Counted from the stretch's first letter, positions 1-6,522 are shown. The stretch: 6,609 bases of DNA from Christensenellaceae bacterium (GCA_948482865.1 CAOMHR010000088.1:1-6609); one strand, 5' to 3'. Program-made: numbers and translations. Notes: generated by a model not told the origin, from the sequence alone.

Positions 1-3000
1 CGTTTCCGTCTATTACGACCATATAATCTTCCGAACGGTCGGTGTAGTCGTATCTTGCAATGCTTACATCAAAGGGAGTAACCTTGTTTTTTGCAACGCT
101 TTTAACTATATAATAGTATTCGCCGTCTTTGCATTCGTAAACGGTTGCTTCGCCGTCTTTCGTAACAAGCACATGGTCGGCAACGGTCTGGTGGTTGGCG
201 TCTTTATAATAAGTTTCGCCGTTAACTACGTCTTCGTAGCTTACCAGTTTACCGTCGTAGGTGTAGTAGGTCTGCTGTTCGTCTTTGTAAACCTTGTTAT
301 AGTTCCATATATTCGCGTACAGAACACCGTCCTTTTCGTAAAGACCGTCGTCGCGCAGGGTGTAAACTATGTGGCTCTTGTGTTCGGGTCTGTCCCATTC
401 GGCGTCAAATTCTTCGTCGAGAACGTTGCCTTCGTCGTCATAGTAGAAGGTGTAACCGGGAGCGCTGAACGAAAGTACGTCTTTGGTTTCAGAACCGCTG
501 TCTACAAGATAGATATAAGCAACTGCGTTTTTGGATACTTTGACTCTTACGCTGACGGTTGTATAACTGTTTTCCGAAAGCGAAGCGCTTTCACCGATAA
601 AGCCGTAGTTAAGTATGTCTTTAAGCGCATAGTATTTTGTGTTTTTGTCATACTCGGTATCTTTAGCGGTAACGTAGCCGTTTGTCTTTTCGTCGTAAAT
701 ATAATAATTTTCGTACGTTTCCGCCGTCGCTTCTTTGGTAAGGACGTAGTGCTGTCTCAGAGTGTTGACGATAATAAGGGGTTGTGTTGAAGAAGAGCCG
801 AATATCTTATCCCAAGCAACCGTTGCGTCCAAAGAACTTGCGTTGAATGCAGAGAGAAGCGAGTCGTACCAGTCGCCGCTGTAATTTTTGAAGTATTCTT
901 TGTTTATAAGACCGGCGTTTTTGTTGGTGTTTTTATCGTCGTAAGGGGGGGTAAGGCTACCGTTGTTTACTATATAAGAGCTTCCGCCGTTCGCGCCCGT
1001 GTAAGTCGAAGGATTTGCAATACCGGTCTTTATATCGTTCGCCTGCGCGCCGTAAACCGAATCGAACTCCGAAGTCTTTTTCTCGTCTTCTTTTGTGAGT
1101 TTCAAAGAAGCGGTGTGGTCGCCGCTGCTTGTATAGCCGAAAATTTCTTCGCTGACGGAAAGGGTCTGCATATTTGCAACTGCAAGCCAGCCCGCTTTAT
1201 AACTGTTTACGTTAGAGTCCTTAATGGTGGTGTTGCCGAAGTTGATATCAACGTTAACGGTTTTTTCCGAGTCGAGTTCGTTTTCAATAAACAGGAAGCA
1301 CTGAACCCAGCCGTAGTAAATATCCTTTTCGTCGCCTATTTCTGTCTTTATATCGGTGGTGTCAACGGTAAAAGAGCCCGTTGTGTCTTCGTTGCCCTTG
1401 TCGGTAACCGTTACCGTCGCCGCGGTATAGCTCTTTAAATCCGAAGTCTTAACCCAGAATGAAACTATTTTGCGCTCGTCTTTGGCAATTTCCATTTCAA
1501 ACGAAATTTCGTAAGCCGCGCCGTAAGCGGAAAGGATTACGAATACGTCGCCGTCCTGTGACGCTTTGGGAAGTGAAGATATGTTTTTAAGCGCTTCGTT
1601 CAACATTCCGTTGTACTCGAAGTCGGGTACGTTAAGGTTTGTTCCCGCTTTAAAATGGGCGAGCAGGTCTGACGAAGTTGTAAGAGAAGGGAAATCTTTA
1701 GGAAGTTTTGCGTCGCCTATGCTTGCGCCCGCGGTGAAGCCTACAAACTTATCGCCGTATCTGTCGGCTGAAACATAGTTGTCTTTGTCAACGGTAAGAC
1801 CTGCTTTCAGATTGTTGAAAGCGACGGGTTTGTATTCTTCTTCCGAAGCAAGGTCCAGAAGGTAGTGGAACGCTTTTGAATAACGGTCGTCTTTAACGGA
1901 GCCTTCGTTGCGCACGTAGCTGTCGGCTTGGAATACTTTTTCGCTCTCGTCGCTTGAAAGCAGACACTTGGCTTTGTTTGTTTCTATTTCGGTTTTATTA
2001 TCGTTATAACTGCATTCTTCGTCGCTGAGGTCGGCGTATTTGGTAACTTCTACGTCGTCGAAGAAAGCGTACCCGTCAACGCTGTACTTGTCGCCGAAAC
2101 CCATTTTAAGGGTAACGGTGGTGGAAGAAAAATCGCACGCGTTTACGTAAACGGTATATTTAACCCAGCCGTTTACGCCTGCGGTTTTTTCTTCTTTAAT
2201 AAGTTTTTCGGTATTGATGTCGGTGATTTTAAGGTCGCCCAGAGAAGTGGAGCCCACCGTATGCGTAACTCCGATATACGCGCCCCTGTCCTGCGAAACT
2301 TCAACTCCGCCCTGCGCGGTAAGATAAGCCGTTTTAACCCACACGGAAATTTCCGCCGCCGTATTTGCGGGCAAATCTACGCTTACGGAAGAGTAGTACT
2401 GTTTATTGCCGTTGTGGTTGGTGGCATAGTTGTGCAGCATAAGCACGTGCGAAATGGGCTGCTTGAACTGCTCGTCCAAAAAGTAGTCGCCGTCTTCGTC
2501 AACGTAAACGGGAACTTCTTCGTCCCCGACCGTGCAAACCAATTTGCCGTCTTTCTCGCGCACGTCGTAGTGCGTGCCGGGATTTTCTATAAGTTTATAA
2601 GGGTCGGTTTCCGTGTCGTCCTTATCTTCGTCTTTTTTATCGTTATCCTGTATTGCGGCGTAGGTGTCGGCATAGGGAATATCGTACCAGTGCATACCGT
2701 TATAGTCGATATAATTTTCCTTATACTCGTCCGTGCCCGTTTTCAGGCTGTTGTTATAAATAAGAGCGTCTTTAAGGGTTTCGTCCGTAAGTTTTTCCCA
2801 ACCCTTGTCCGACGTGTTGATTATACCCGATTTGGTGTATGACGAACCGCCGCTCGACCAGTTGCTGGGCGAGTTGATAAGATAAACGGCTTTTTCGTCC
2901 TTAGGTTCGGTAAAAAATTCAAAGTTACCGTTTTTAAGAAGCTGGGTATCTTCAACGGACGTAGTTTTATCGTCTTCTTTGTCATCGGACGGATCATTGC

Positions 3001-3097
3001 ACGCCGCCGCAAAGCCCGAAAGGGCGAAAGTAGCGGTGCAGGTAAGCGCAACCAACAGGTATTTCAGTCTGCGTTTCTTTGAGTAATGATTTGCCAT
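1..3097 (-). CDS. Large secreted lipoprotein with repeated carbohydrate-binding-like (CBM4/9-type) modules, partial at the 3' end
   Basis: The minus-strand frame from ATG at 3097 is open without a stop for 1032 codons and runs off the left edge, so the C-terminus is missing. The N-terminus is a lipoprotein signal: basic residues 7-12 (KKRRLK), a hydrophobic stretch to about 32, then AAAC with the likely lipidated Cys33, followed by an acidic linker. The lipobox is imperfect, with Ala at -3. NGNFE (56-60) resembles the first strand of CBM4/9-type modules. Module 1 shows ISVWVKT (250-256), GW near 311 and GYAFFDDVEV (342-351), a classic CBM-like final strand. Module 2 repeats the pattern with SFWVKT (546-551), GW near 597 and AGWLAVANMQ from 635. 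A third, weaker one has TVSVRVKVS near 848-856. From about 790 on, Tyr/Asp/Gly motifs such as YYDDEGN (885-891) recur. No catalytic domain is recognisable. The inferred role is glycan binding at the outer face of the membrane. The module calls rest on pattern recognition only. Confidence 0.85.
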   Translation of the reverse strand, partial: MANHYSKKRRLKYLLVALTCTATFALSGFAAACNDPSDDKEDDKTTSVEDTQLLKNGNFEFFTEPKDEKAVYLINSPSNWSSGGSSYTKSGIINTSDKGWEKLTDETLKDALIYNNSLKTGTDEYKENYIDYNGMHWYDIPYADTYAAIQDNDKKDEDKDDTETDPYKLIENPGTHYDVREKDGKLVCTVGDEEVPVYVDEDGDYFLDEQFKQPISHVLMLHNYATNHNGNKQYYSSVSVDLPANTAAEISVWVKTAYLTAQGGVEVSQDRGAYIGVTHTVGSTSLGDLKITDINTEKLIKEEKTAGVNGWVKYTVYVNACDFSSTTVTLKMGFGDKYSVDGYAFFDDVEVTKYADLSDEECSYNDNKTEIETNKAKCLLSSDESEKVFQADSYVRNEGSVKDDRYSKAFHYLLDLASEEEYKPVAFNNLKAGLTVDKDNYVSADRYGDKFVGFTAGASIGDAKLPKDFPSLTTSSDLLAHFKAGTNLNVPDFEYNGMLNEALKNISSLPKASQDGDVFVILSAYGAAYEISFEMEIAKDERKIVSFWVKTSDLKSYTAATVTVTDKGNEDTTGSFTVDTTDIKTEIGDEKDIYYGWVQCFLFIENELDSEKTVNVDINFGNTTIKDSNVNSYKAGWLAVANMQTLSVSEEIFGYTSSGDHTASLKLTKEDEKKTSEFDSVYGAQANDIKTGIANPSTYTGANGGSSYIVNNGSLTPPYDDKNTNKNAGLINKEYFKNYSGDWYDSLLSAFNASSLDATVAWDKIFGSSSTQPLIIVNTLRQHYVLTKEATAETYENYYIYDEKTNGYVTAKDTEYDKNTKYYALKDILNYGFIGESASLSENSYTTVSVRVKVSKNAVAYIYLVDSGSETKDVLSFSAPGYTFYYDDEGNVLDEEFDAEWDRPEHKSHIVYTLRDDGLYEKDGVLYANIWNYNKVYKDEQQTYYTYDGKLVSYEDVVNGETYYKDANHQTVADHVLVTKDGEATVYECKDGEYYYIVKSVAKNKVTPFDVSIARYDYTDRSEDYMVVIDGN

Positions 3098-3108
3098 AAT
3101 TTGCATTA

Positions 3109-3113
3109 TCCTT
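3109..3113 (-). promoter_or_regulatory. Ribosome binding site of the lipoprotein gene (decides start)
   Basis: AAGGA on the minus strand. Two in-frame ATGs follow, at 3106 and 3097. The spacing is only 2 nt to the first and 11 nt to the second, so the second is the more plausible start, although 11 nt is slightly long. The upstream start would add only M-Q-I. Confidence 0.6.
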
Positions 3114-3134
3114 AATAAATAATCGTACCATATT

Positions 3135-3163
3135 ATTTTAATATAATCGGCGATTTTAATCAA
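3135..3163 (-). promoter_or_regulatory. Sigma-A-like promoter for the lipoprotein gene
   Basis: On the minus strand, TTGATT (3163-3158) serves as -35 and TAAAAT (3140-3135) as -10, separated by exactly 17 bp. The predicted transcription start near 3128 leaves a leader of about 30 nt that contains the AAGGA site. The surrounding sequence is strongly AT-rich. No operator-like inverted repeat was seen. Confidence 0.65.
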
Positions 3164-3191
3164 GCAAATAACGCTTAAACATACAAAAAAT

Positions 3192-3220
3192 TTTATTATT
3201 TTTACCGTTTTGCCTATACT
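3192..3220 (+). promoter_or_regulatory. Possible promoter of the TSUP half-transporter pair
   Basis: TATACT (3215-3220) is a good -10 with a poor -35, TTTATT (3192-3197), at 17-bp spacing. Transcription would start near 3227, about 11 nt before the ATG at 3238. The ribosome binding site is weak too (GGTAGAG just upstream of the ATG), so low expression or an unrecognised activator is possible. The call rests mainly on the -10. Confidence 0.35.
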
Positions 3221-3237
3221 AAGATAACGGTAGAGAT

Positions 3238-3603
3238 ATGTTCGGTAAAGGTAAATTTTTCAAACGCGCCTTGGCGGGGGTGTTTACGGGTGCAATAAAC
3301 GGTTTGTTCGGCGGTGGCGGCGGAATGGTCGCCGTGCCGTTGTTGCGAAAAATGCTTGGTTATGACGATAAACAGGCGCACGCAACCGCAATATTTATTA
3401 TAGCGCCTGTCTGCGCCGCAAGCGCCGTTACTTATATAATCAACGGTTACGCCGCGCCGGACGTAATAATACCCGCAAGTATCGGCTCGGTTGCCGGCGG
3501 ACTTGCGGGCGCTCTGGCGCTTACAAAATGCCCTAAGGGAATTTTGAACTATATTTTTATAGCCCTGATGTTTGTTGCGGGCGTAAGGATGATTTTGCCG
3601 TGA
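3238..3603 (+). CDS. Half-length TauE/SafE (TSUP) family membrane protein, first subunit
   Basis: This is a 121-residue integral membrane protein with about four hydrophobic segments (roughly 9-36, 47-69, 74-95 and 101-120). The glycine-rich signature GLFGGGGGM (22-30), followed by VAVPLL, is typical of each repeat of the TauE/SafE family (formerly DUF81). Known members are usually around 250 residues with two such repeats and export or import small sulfur-containing or organic anions such as sulfite and sulfoacetate. Here only one repeat is encoded. The next gene encodes the other half and begins inside this gene's stop codon (GTGA overlap), so the two products probably assemble as a heteromer. 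The start at 3238 is the only sensible ATG. Its ribosome binding site is weak. The substrate cannot be read from the sequence, and no sulfur-metabolism gene is nearby. Confidence 0.85.
   Translation: MFGKGKFFKRALAGVFTGAINGLFGGGGGMVAVPLLRKMLGYDDKQAHATAIFIIAPVCAASAVTYIINGYAAPDVIIPASIGSVAGGLAGALALTKCPKGILNYIFIALMFVAGVRMILP
3584..3589 (+). promoter_or_regulatory. Ribosome binding site for the second TSUP half (supports GTG start)
   Basis: TAAGGA lies inside the end of the first TSUP gene, 10 nt before the GTG at 3600. It supports independent or coupled initiation at GTG rather than a frameshifted fusion. Confidence 0.6.
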
Positions 3604-3971
3604 GTTTTATTCTTTTTATGATTGCTGGCTTTTTTTCCGGCGTATTGGGCGGAATGGGAATGGGCGGCGGCACAATTTTAATTCCCGCATTGACCGTTCT
3701 TCTCGGTGTTGAGCAGCACGTCGCGCAGGCTACCAATCTCATTGCGTTTTTGCCTATGGCGGCGTTCACTTTAAAAATTCACAAGGACAACGGGCTTTTG
3801 AAAACGGAAGGACTTTTAACTCTGGTAATTCCCGCATTGGTGTTGTCCGTCGCCGCGGGCTTTGTCGCCGCGTTGCTTCCGTCCGAAGTGCTGAAAAAAC
3901 TTTTCGGCGCGTTTTTAGTGCTTTTAGCGGTAAAATTATTGTTGGATACGCGCGTCAGCTTCGCGAAATAA
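3600..3971 (+). CDS. Half-length TauE/SafE (TSUP) family membrane protein, second subunit
   Basis: This 123-residue membrane protein starts at GTG (3600), overlapping the upstream stop by 4 nt. The N-terminal GGMGMGGGTILIPAL (17-31) is the TSUP repeat signature, and AQATNLIAF (42-50) lines up with AHATAIFII (47-55) of the preceding protein, so the two are homologous halves. About four membrane segments are seen (2-36, 42-58, 70-93 and 99-115). The two together make the roughly 244 residues expected of one full-length transporter. The short polar segment 59-71 (KIHKDNGLLKTEG) is a probable loop. The 3' end overlaps the convergent flippase gene by 17 bp. The gene is probably translationally coupled to its partner. 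The transported anion is unknown. Confidence 0.85.
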   Translation: MSFILFMIAGFFSGVLGGMGMGGGTILIPALTVLLGVEQHVAQATNLIAFLPMAAFTLKIHKDNGLLKTEGLLTLVIPALVLSVAAGFVAALLPSEVLKKLFGAFLVLLAVKLLLDTRVSFAK

Positions 3972-5460
3972 GTTTTTTAACGGGTCTGAAAGTGAACATT
4001 TTAAGACAGTACAGGAATGCCGCGGTAAACAGAAGGCAGGCGGGAACGCAGATTACAATCTGCCAGAATGCCGAAACGTAGCGGCTTACGATTCCGTCCA
4101 AAAGCGTGCCGAAAGTGCAGGTGAGCATAACTACCGCCAAAGATTTCAGCGCATATTTCATAAATTTTATGTCGGGGCATTTCTTTTTTAACAGTCTGAG
4201 ATTCAGTACTGCCGAAATAATAAAGCTCAGCGCCATACCGATAAGGTATGAATACACTCCTACGAATTTTGTCAGCGTGAGAATACTTAAAAGCATAGCC
4301 GCCGCGCCTATCATAAAGTAAATAAGCGTACGTTTTTCGCAATTTAACGAGTTCAATATGGTTGTCGTTATCATTGCAATGCACATGGGCAGCAGAATGA
4401 AAGAGCAGTTCTGAACAATTTCGCCGCTCAGGTCGTTTGCATAAATAAACGTGCCTATTTCGTCGCCGAGTACGAACAGTATTGGTATAAGTATTGTCGC
4501 AATAAAAATTGCCGCTTTTACCGACTTTTCAATGTCGAATTTAACAAGTTCAGTCTTGTTTTTATAAAAGTTTTCGGAAAGTTCGGGCGCAACCACAACC
4601 GAAATAGAGCCTATCAGTGAAGAAGGCATAAACAGTATAGGCACGCTCATTCCTATGGCTATACCGTAAAGACTTATCGCTTCGGAGTTGTTCAGTCCGT
4701 AAACTTTCATAAGCAGCATAGGAAGAAGTACGGCGACTGCGGAGTTCAGAACGGAAGTGGAAGTGCGCATAGCGGTAATGGGCAGCGATGAAGAAAGCAG
4801 GGGTTTCAGTTGTTTTTTGGGATTTACGAATCTTCCGCCCTTTTTAAAATACCAGAACAGCGAGACGATAAACGAGAATACATAAGAAATAAGTACGGCA
4901 ATCGTTGCGCGCTGCGCGCCAAGCATAGGGTCGGCAACGCCGTAAACAAGCACGCAGCCTAAAATTACCATTACCGCGTCTTCCAAAAGCTCTATTATAC
5001 TGTAAGGTAAAAACTGTTTATTGCCCCAGAATGCGCCGCGCATTACGGCATAGATTGAAGTCAGTATCAGTCCGGGCAGAAGAATTAAAAAAATGTCTGT
5101 GCTTCTGTCGTCCGAAAACAGGAATCCGAACAGGCTTTTGCCGAAGAACAGTAAAATAGCGAGCGGAACGGTCACCATAAGCGTGGCTACAACCCCCGCA
5201 GTCACGGCGGCGTGGTTGCTTTTTACGTCGCCTGTCGCATTACTTTTTGCTATAAGACGTGAAACCGTGACGGGTACGCCGCTTGACGCAACCGTTAAAA
5301 ATACGGCGAAAACCGAAAGGCAAATCTGGTAAATGCCCAACCCTTCCGCGCCGATAATACGCGATAAAACTATTCTGTAAAAAAAACTTAAAGTCTTTTC
5401 TATTGTAGAAAATACTGTGACCATAGCCGCAGATTTGTAAATGTTTTGTTTCATCAACAT
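3955..5460 (-). CDS. MOP-superfamily polysaccharide/lipid flippase, SpoVB-like
   Basis: This 501-residue polytopic membrane protein matches the usual 500-540 residue, 14-helix size of polysaccharide-biosynthesis/MurJ-type exporters. The N-terminal block FFYRIVLSRIIGAEGLGIYQ (26-45), then PVTVSRLIA (63-71), RGAFWGN (141-147), the acidic helix ELLEDAVMV (157-165) and PELSENF (292-298), is characteristic of the SpoVB/YtgP branch in Gram-positive bacteria. Family members flip lipid-linked glycan precursors such as lipid II across the cytoplasmic membrane. SpoVB itself is needed for spore cortex synthesis in Bacillus subtilis. Whether this copy serves sporulation, the vegetative wall or another polysaccharide cannot be told, so no symbol is assigned. 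Start codons at 5460 and 5454 are both possible, with only a weak GTAGA upstream. The gene diverges from the LysM gene across 64 bp and ends inside the convergent TSUP gene. Confidence 0.88.
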   Translation of the reverse strand: MLMKQNIYKSAAMVTVFSTIEKTLSFFYRIVLSRIIGAEGLGIYQICLSVFAVFLTVASSGVPVTVSRLIAKSNATGDVKSNHAAVTAGVVATLMVTVPLAILLFFGKSLFGFLFSDDRSTDIFLILLPGLILTSIYAVMRGAFWGNKQFLPYSIIELLEDAVMVILGCVLVYGVADPMLGAQRATIAVLISYVFSFIVSLFWYFKKGGRFVNPKKQLKPLLSSSLPITAMRTSTSVLNSAVAVLLPMLLMKVYGLNNSEAISLYGIAIGMSVPILFMPSSLIGSISVVVAPELSENFYKNKTELVKFDIEKSVKAAIFIATILIPILFVLGDEIGTFIYANDLSGEIVQNCSFILLPMCIAMITTTILNSLNCEKRTLIYFMIGAAAMLLSILTLTKFVGVYSYLIGMALSFIISAVLNLRLLKKKCPDIKFMKYALKSLAVVMLTCTFGTLLDGIVSRYVSAFWQIVICVPACLLFTAAFLYCLKMFTFRPVKKLISRS

Positions 5461-5487
5461 TATTCTACAAATTTTATCGGGCGTTTA

Positions 5488-5517
5488 TGAACATTTTATC
5501 CTTTTAATACGTATAAT
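5488..5517 (+). promoter_or_regulatory. Promoter of the LysM / Cys-rich pair
   Basis: A perfect -10, TATAAT (5512-5517), lies 18 bp downstream of TGAACA (5488-5493), a 4/6 match to the -35 consensus. Transcription is expected near 5523-5525, which coincides with the ATG at 5525. On the opposite strand TATTAT (5518-5513) could act as a -10 for the divergent flippase gene, but no convincing -35 for it was found. Confidence 0.6.
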
Positions 5518-5524
5518 ATATCAA

Positions 5525-5821
5525 ATGTTTACGCTCGTTACGGACAGAAGCAAATATTTCAGGGTTAAACGGGGGCAAAGCGCAGAAGAGCTGGAAAGCG
5601 AGCTTAAAACCCCCGTCATCGGCGCCGTGTTTGCAGGCAGAATTATAGAAGTGGCGCCGGGGAATTTTCAGCGTTACGCGGCGCAGGTGGGCGACACCTA
5701 CGGCACGATTGCCTTAAAATTCGGGGCAGACGAAGAAGAGCTGAAAAAAACCAACGGTTTTAAACCCGTTTATCCAACCTGTAAATTATTTGTGCCGTGT
5801 AAAAACCCGCGTGGCATATAA
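5525..5821 (+). CDS. Small LysM-domain protein, no signal peptide
   Basis: This is a 98-residue protein. Residues 51-92 form a clear LysM fold: YAAQVGDTYGTIALKFGA, then the helix EEELKK, an Asn (77), and a closing strand CKLFVPC. Residues 11-44 look like a shortened, degenerate LysM (YFRVKRGQSAEEL, closing with AGRIIEVAP), so the protein is probably a tandem pair. LysM binds N-acetylglucosamine glycans such as peptidoglycan and also occurs in spore-envelope proteins such as SafA, SpoVID and SipL. No signal peptide or membrane segment is present, so it would act in the cytoplasm, in a mother cell, or be exported by another route. The frame stays open upstream to an ATG at 5441, but that extension crosses the promoter and runs into the flippase gene, so 5525 is preferred. 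No Shine-Dalgarno precedes 5525. A cysteine-rich gene follows after 28 nt. Confidence 0.8.
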   Translation: MFTLVTDRSKYFRVKRGQSAEELESELKTPVIGAVFAGRIIEVAPGNFQRYAAQVGDTYGTIALKFGADEEELKKTNGFKPVYPTCKLFVPCKNPRGI

Positions 5822-5822
5822 T
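5817..5822 (+). promoter_or_regulatory. Possible internal -10 box before the Cys-rich gene
   Basis: TATAAT spans the stop codon of the LysM gene, 28 nt before the next ATG. No acceptable -35 is found at 16-18 bp (GCCGTG at 17 bp is poor), and there is no TGn extension directly before it. It may be a secondary promoter or chance. Read-through from 5512 is the simpler model. Confidence 0.25.
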
Positions 5823-5839
5823 GTAATATAAAAACCAAC

Positions 5840-5844
5840 GGAGG
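5840..5844 (+). promoter_or_regulatory. Strong ribosome binding site of the Cys-rich gene
   Basis: GGAGG ends 5 nt before the ATG at 5850 and is the strongest Shine-Dalgarno in the window. It fixes the start and suggests the second cistron is translated far more than the leaderless LysM cistron upstream. Confidence 0.8.
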
Positions 5845-5849
5845 TCAAA

Positions 5850-6506
5850 ATGTCATTTTTTTCCAATTTTCAATCGGATAAATGTCCCGGCACAATAAGC
5901 GGCAATCCACTGACGGGAATGTGTGAAAAGGTGTGCATTCAGGCACAAAAGATTTTCGACGCCTGCATCAAACAGATTCAGATAGAAAATTATACCTTAA
6001 CGCTCACCGATCAGGTTCCTTCAGATCCTACATACCCCTTGACTTTTATAAGCGCAAGGTCAACGTCTTCCACGGGCGTAATAACCGGTCTCAATATCGA
6101 AAGGCTTGCAGATAAGCCCGGCTGTGCGAGGGTTCAGGCTACGGTAGGTATTCCCGTAGAAGTGCTTTATACCGATGCGAACGGGGTAGAAGGCGTAGCG
6201 CAGGCAACCATAAGCGTAGCGCAGGACGTTCTTCTGTTCGTTCCCGCACCTTCGATTATGCCCTATAAGGTCACCAGCGAAGTAAGTGCGGTTTGCGCGG
6301 AAGGAACTTTTAATTCCGAAACGAACACGTTCAGCGTCAATGCGTGCATTACGGTAATTTTAAAGGTCGCTATCGACGTTGAAATTCTCGTGCCCAGCTA
6401 CGGCTACTGTGCAATACCGCCCGCACAGGAATACTCGCACGAAGTCTGCACAGGCTTCTTCGAGCTTCCCCTGTATCCGCAGGGCAAGACCTGTTCAAGG
6501 CAGTAA
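5850..6506 (+). CDS. Cysteine-rich, beta-rich conserved hypothetical protein
   Basis: This is a 218-residue protein of unrecognised family. It has no signal peptide or membrane helix. Ten cysteines lie at 12, 25, 29, 39, 92, 149, 166, 187, 200 and 215. The first four fall in a conserved-looking N-terminal block (GNPLTGMCEKVCIQ, then FDAC) that could bind metal or cross-link. Residues 45-185 are mostly alternating hydrophobic strands (for example VQATVGIPVEVLY, ATISVAQDVLLFV, ACITVILKVAIDVEILV), suggesting a beta-sandwich. A Pro-Tyr-Cys rich tail follows. Strand-rich proteins beside LysM domains recall the SpoVID/SipL architecture, where both parts sit in one polypeptide, and high cysteine content is common in spore coats, but this is analogy only. 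It is probably co-transcribed with the LysM gene 28 nt upstream and is followed by a strong terminator. The start is secure from the GGAGG site. Confidence 0.8.
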   Translation: MSFFSNFQSDKCPGTISGNPLTGMCEKVCIQAQKIFDACIKQIQIENYTLTLTDQVPSDPTYPLTFISARSTSSTGVITGLNIERLADKPGCARVQATVGIPVEVLYTDANGVEGVAQATISVAQDVLLFVPAPSIMPYKVTSEVSAVCAEGTFNSETNTFSVNACITVILKVAIDVEILVPSYGYCAIPPAQEYSHEVCTGFFELPLYPQGKTCSRQ

Positions 6507-6522
6507 TTTAAAGTTAAAACGC

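Noticed and set aside
173..2842. Several long plus-strand open frames (173-790, 1115-1438, 1566-1778, 2261-2842)
   Set aside because: All lie antisense to the lipoprotein gene in the codon-aligned frame. They arise because that gene rarely uses codons whose complement is a stop. Their products are Val/Phe-rich low-complexity strings without ribosome binding sites.
2821..3051. 76-codon minus-strand frame over the lipoprotein signal region
   Set aside because: It is out of frame with the well-supported lipoprotein start and gives an Arg/Pro-rich product typical of a shadow.
3098..3237. Riboswitch or small RNA in the AT-rich divergent region
   Set aside because: The leaders implied by the promoters are about 30 and 11 nt, too short for a riboswitch, and no stable hairpin was seen.
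3584..3606. Programmed -1 frameshift fusing the two TSUP halves
   Set aside because: The frames differ by -1, but no XXXYYYZ slippery heptamer or downstream pseudoknot is evident, and a proper ribosome binding site and GTG start are present.
3557..3769. 70-codon minus-strand frame opposite the TSUP pair
   Set aside because: Both TSUP halves are strongly supported by family motifs. This product is low complexity and has no upstream site.
4001..5332. Frames inside the flippase gene (4001-4384 minus, 4106-4321 plus, 5093-5332 plus)
   Set aside because: The flippase frame is continuous with recognisable family motifs. The others have no motif or ribosome binding site.
5441..5524. N-terminal extension of the LysM protein to ATG 5441, giving a hydrophobic leader
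   Set aside because: The leader would look like a membrane anchor, but it overlaps the flippase start, contains the perfect TATAAT promoter and has no ribosome binding site. It is most likely translated intergenic DNA.
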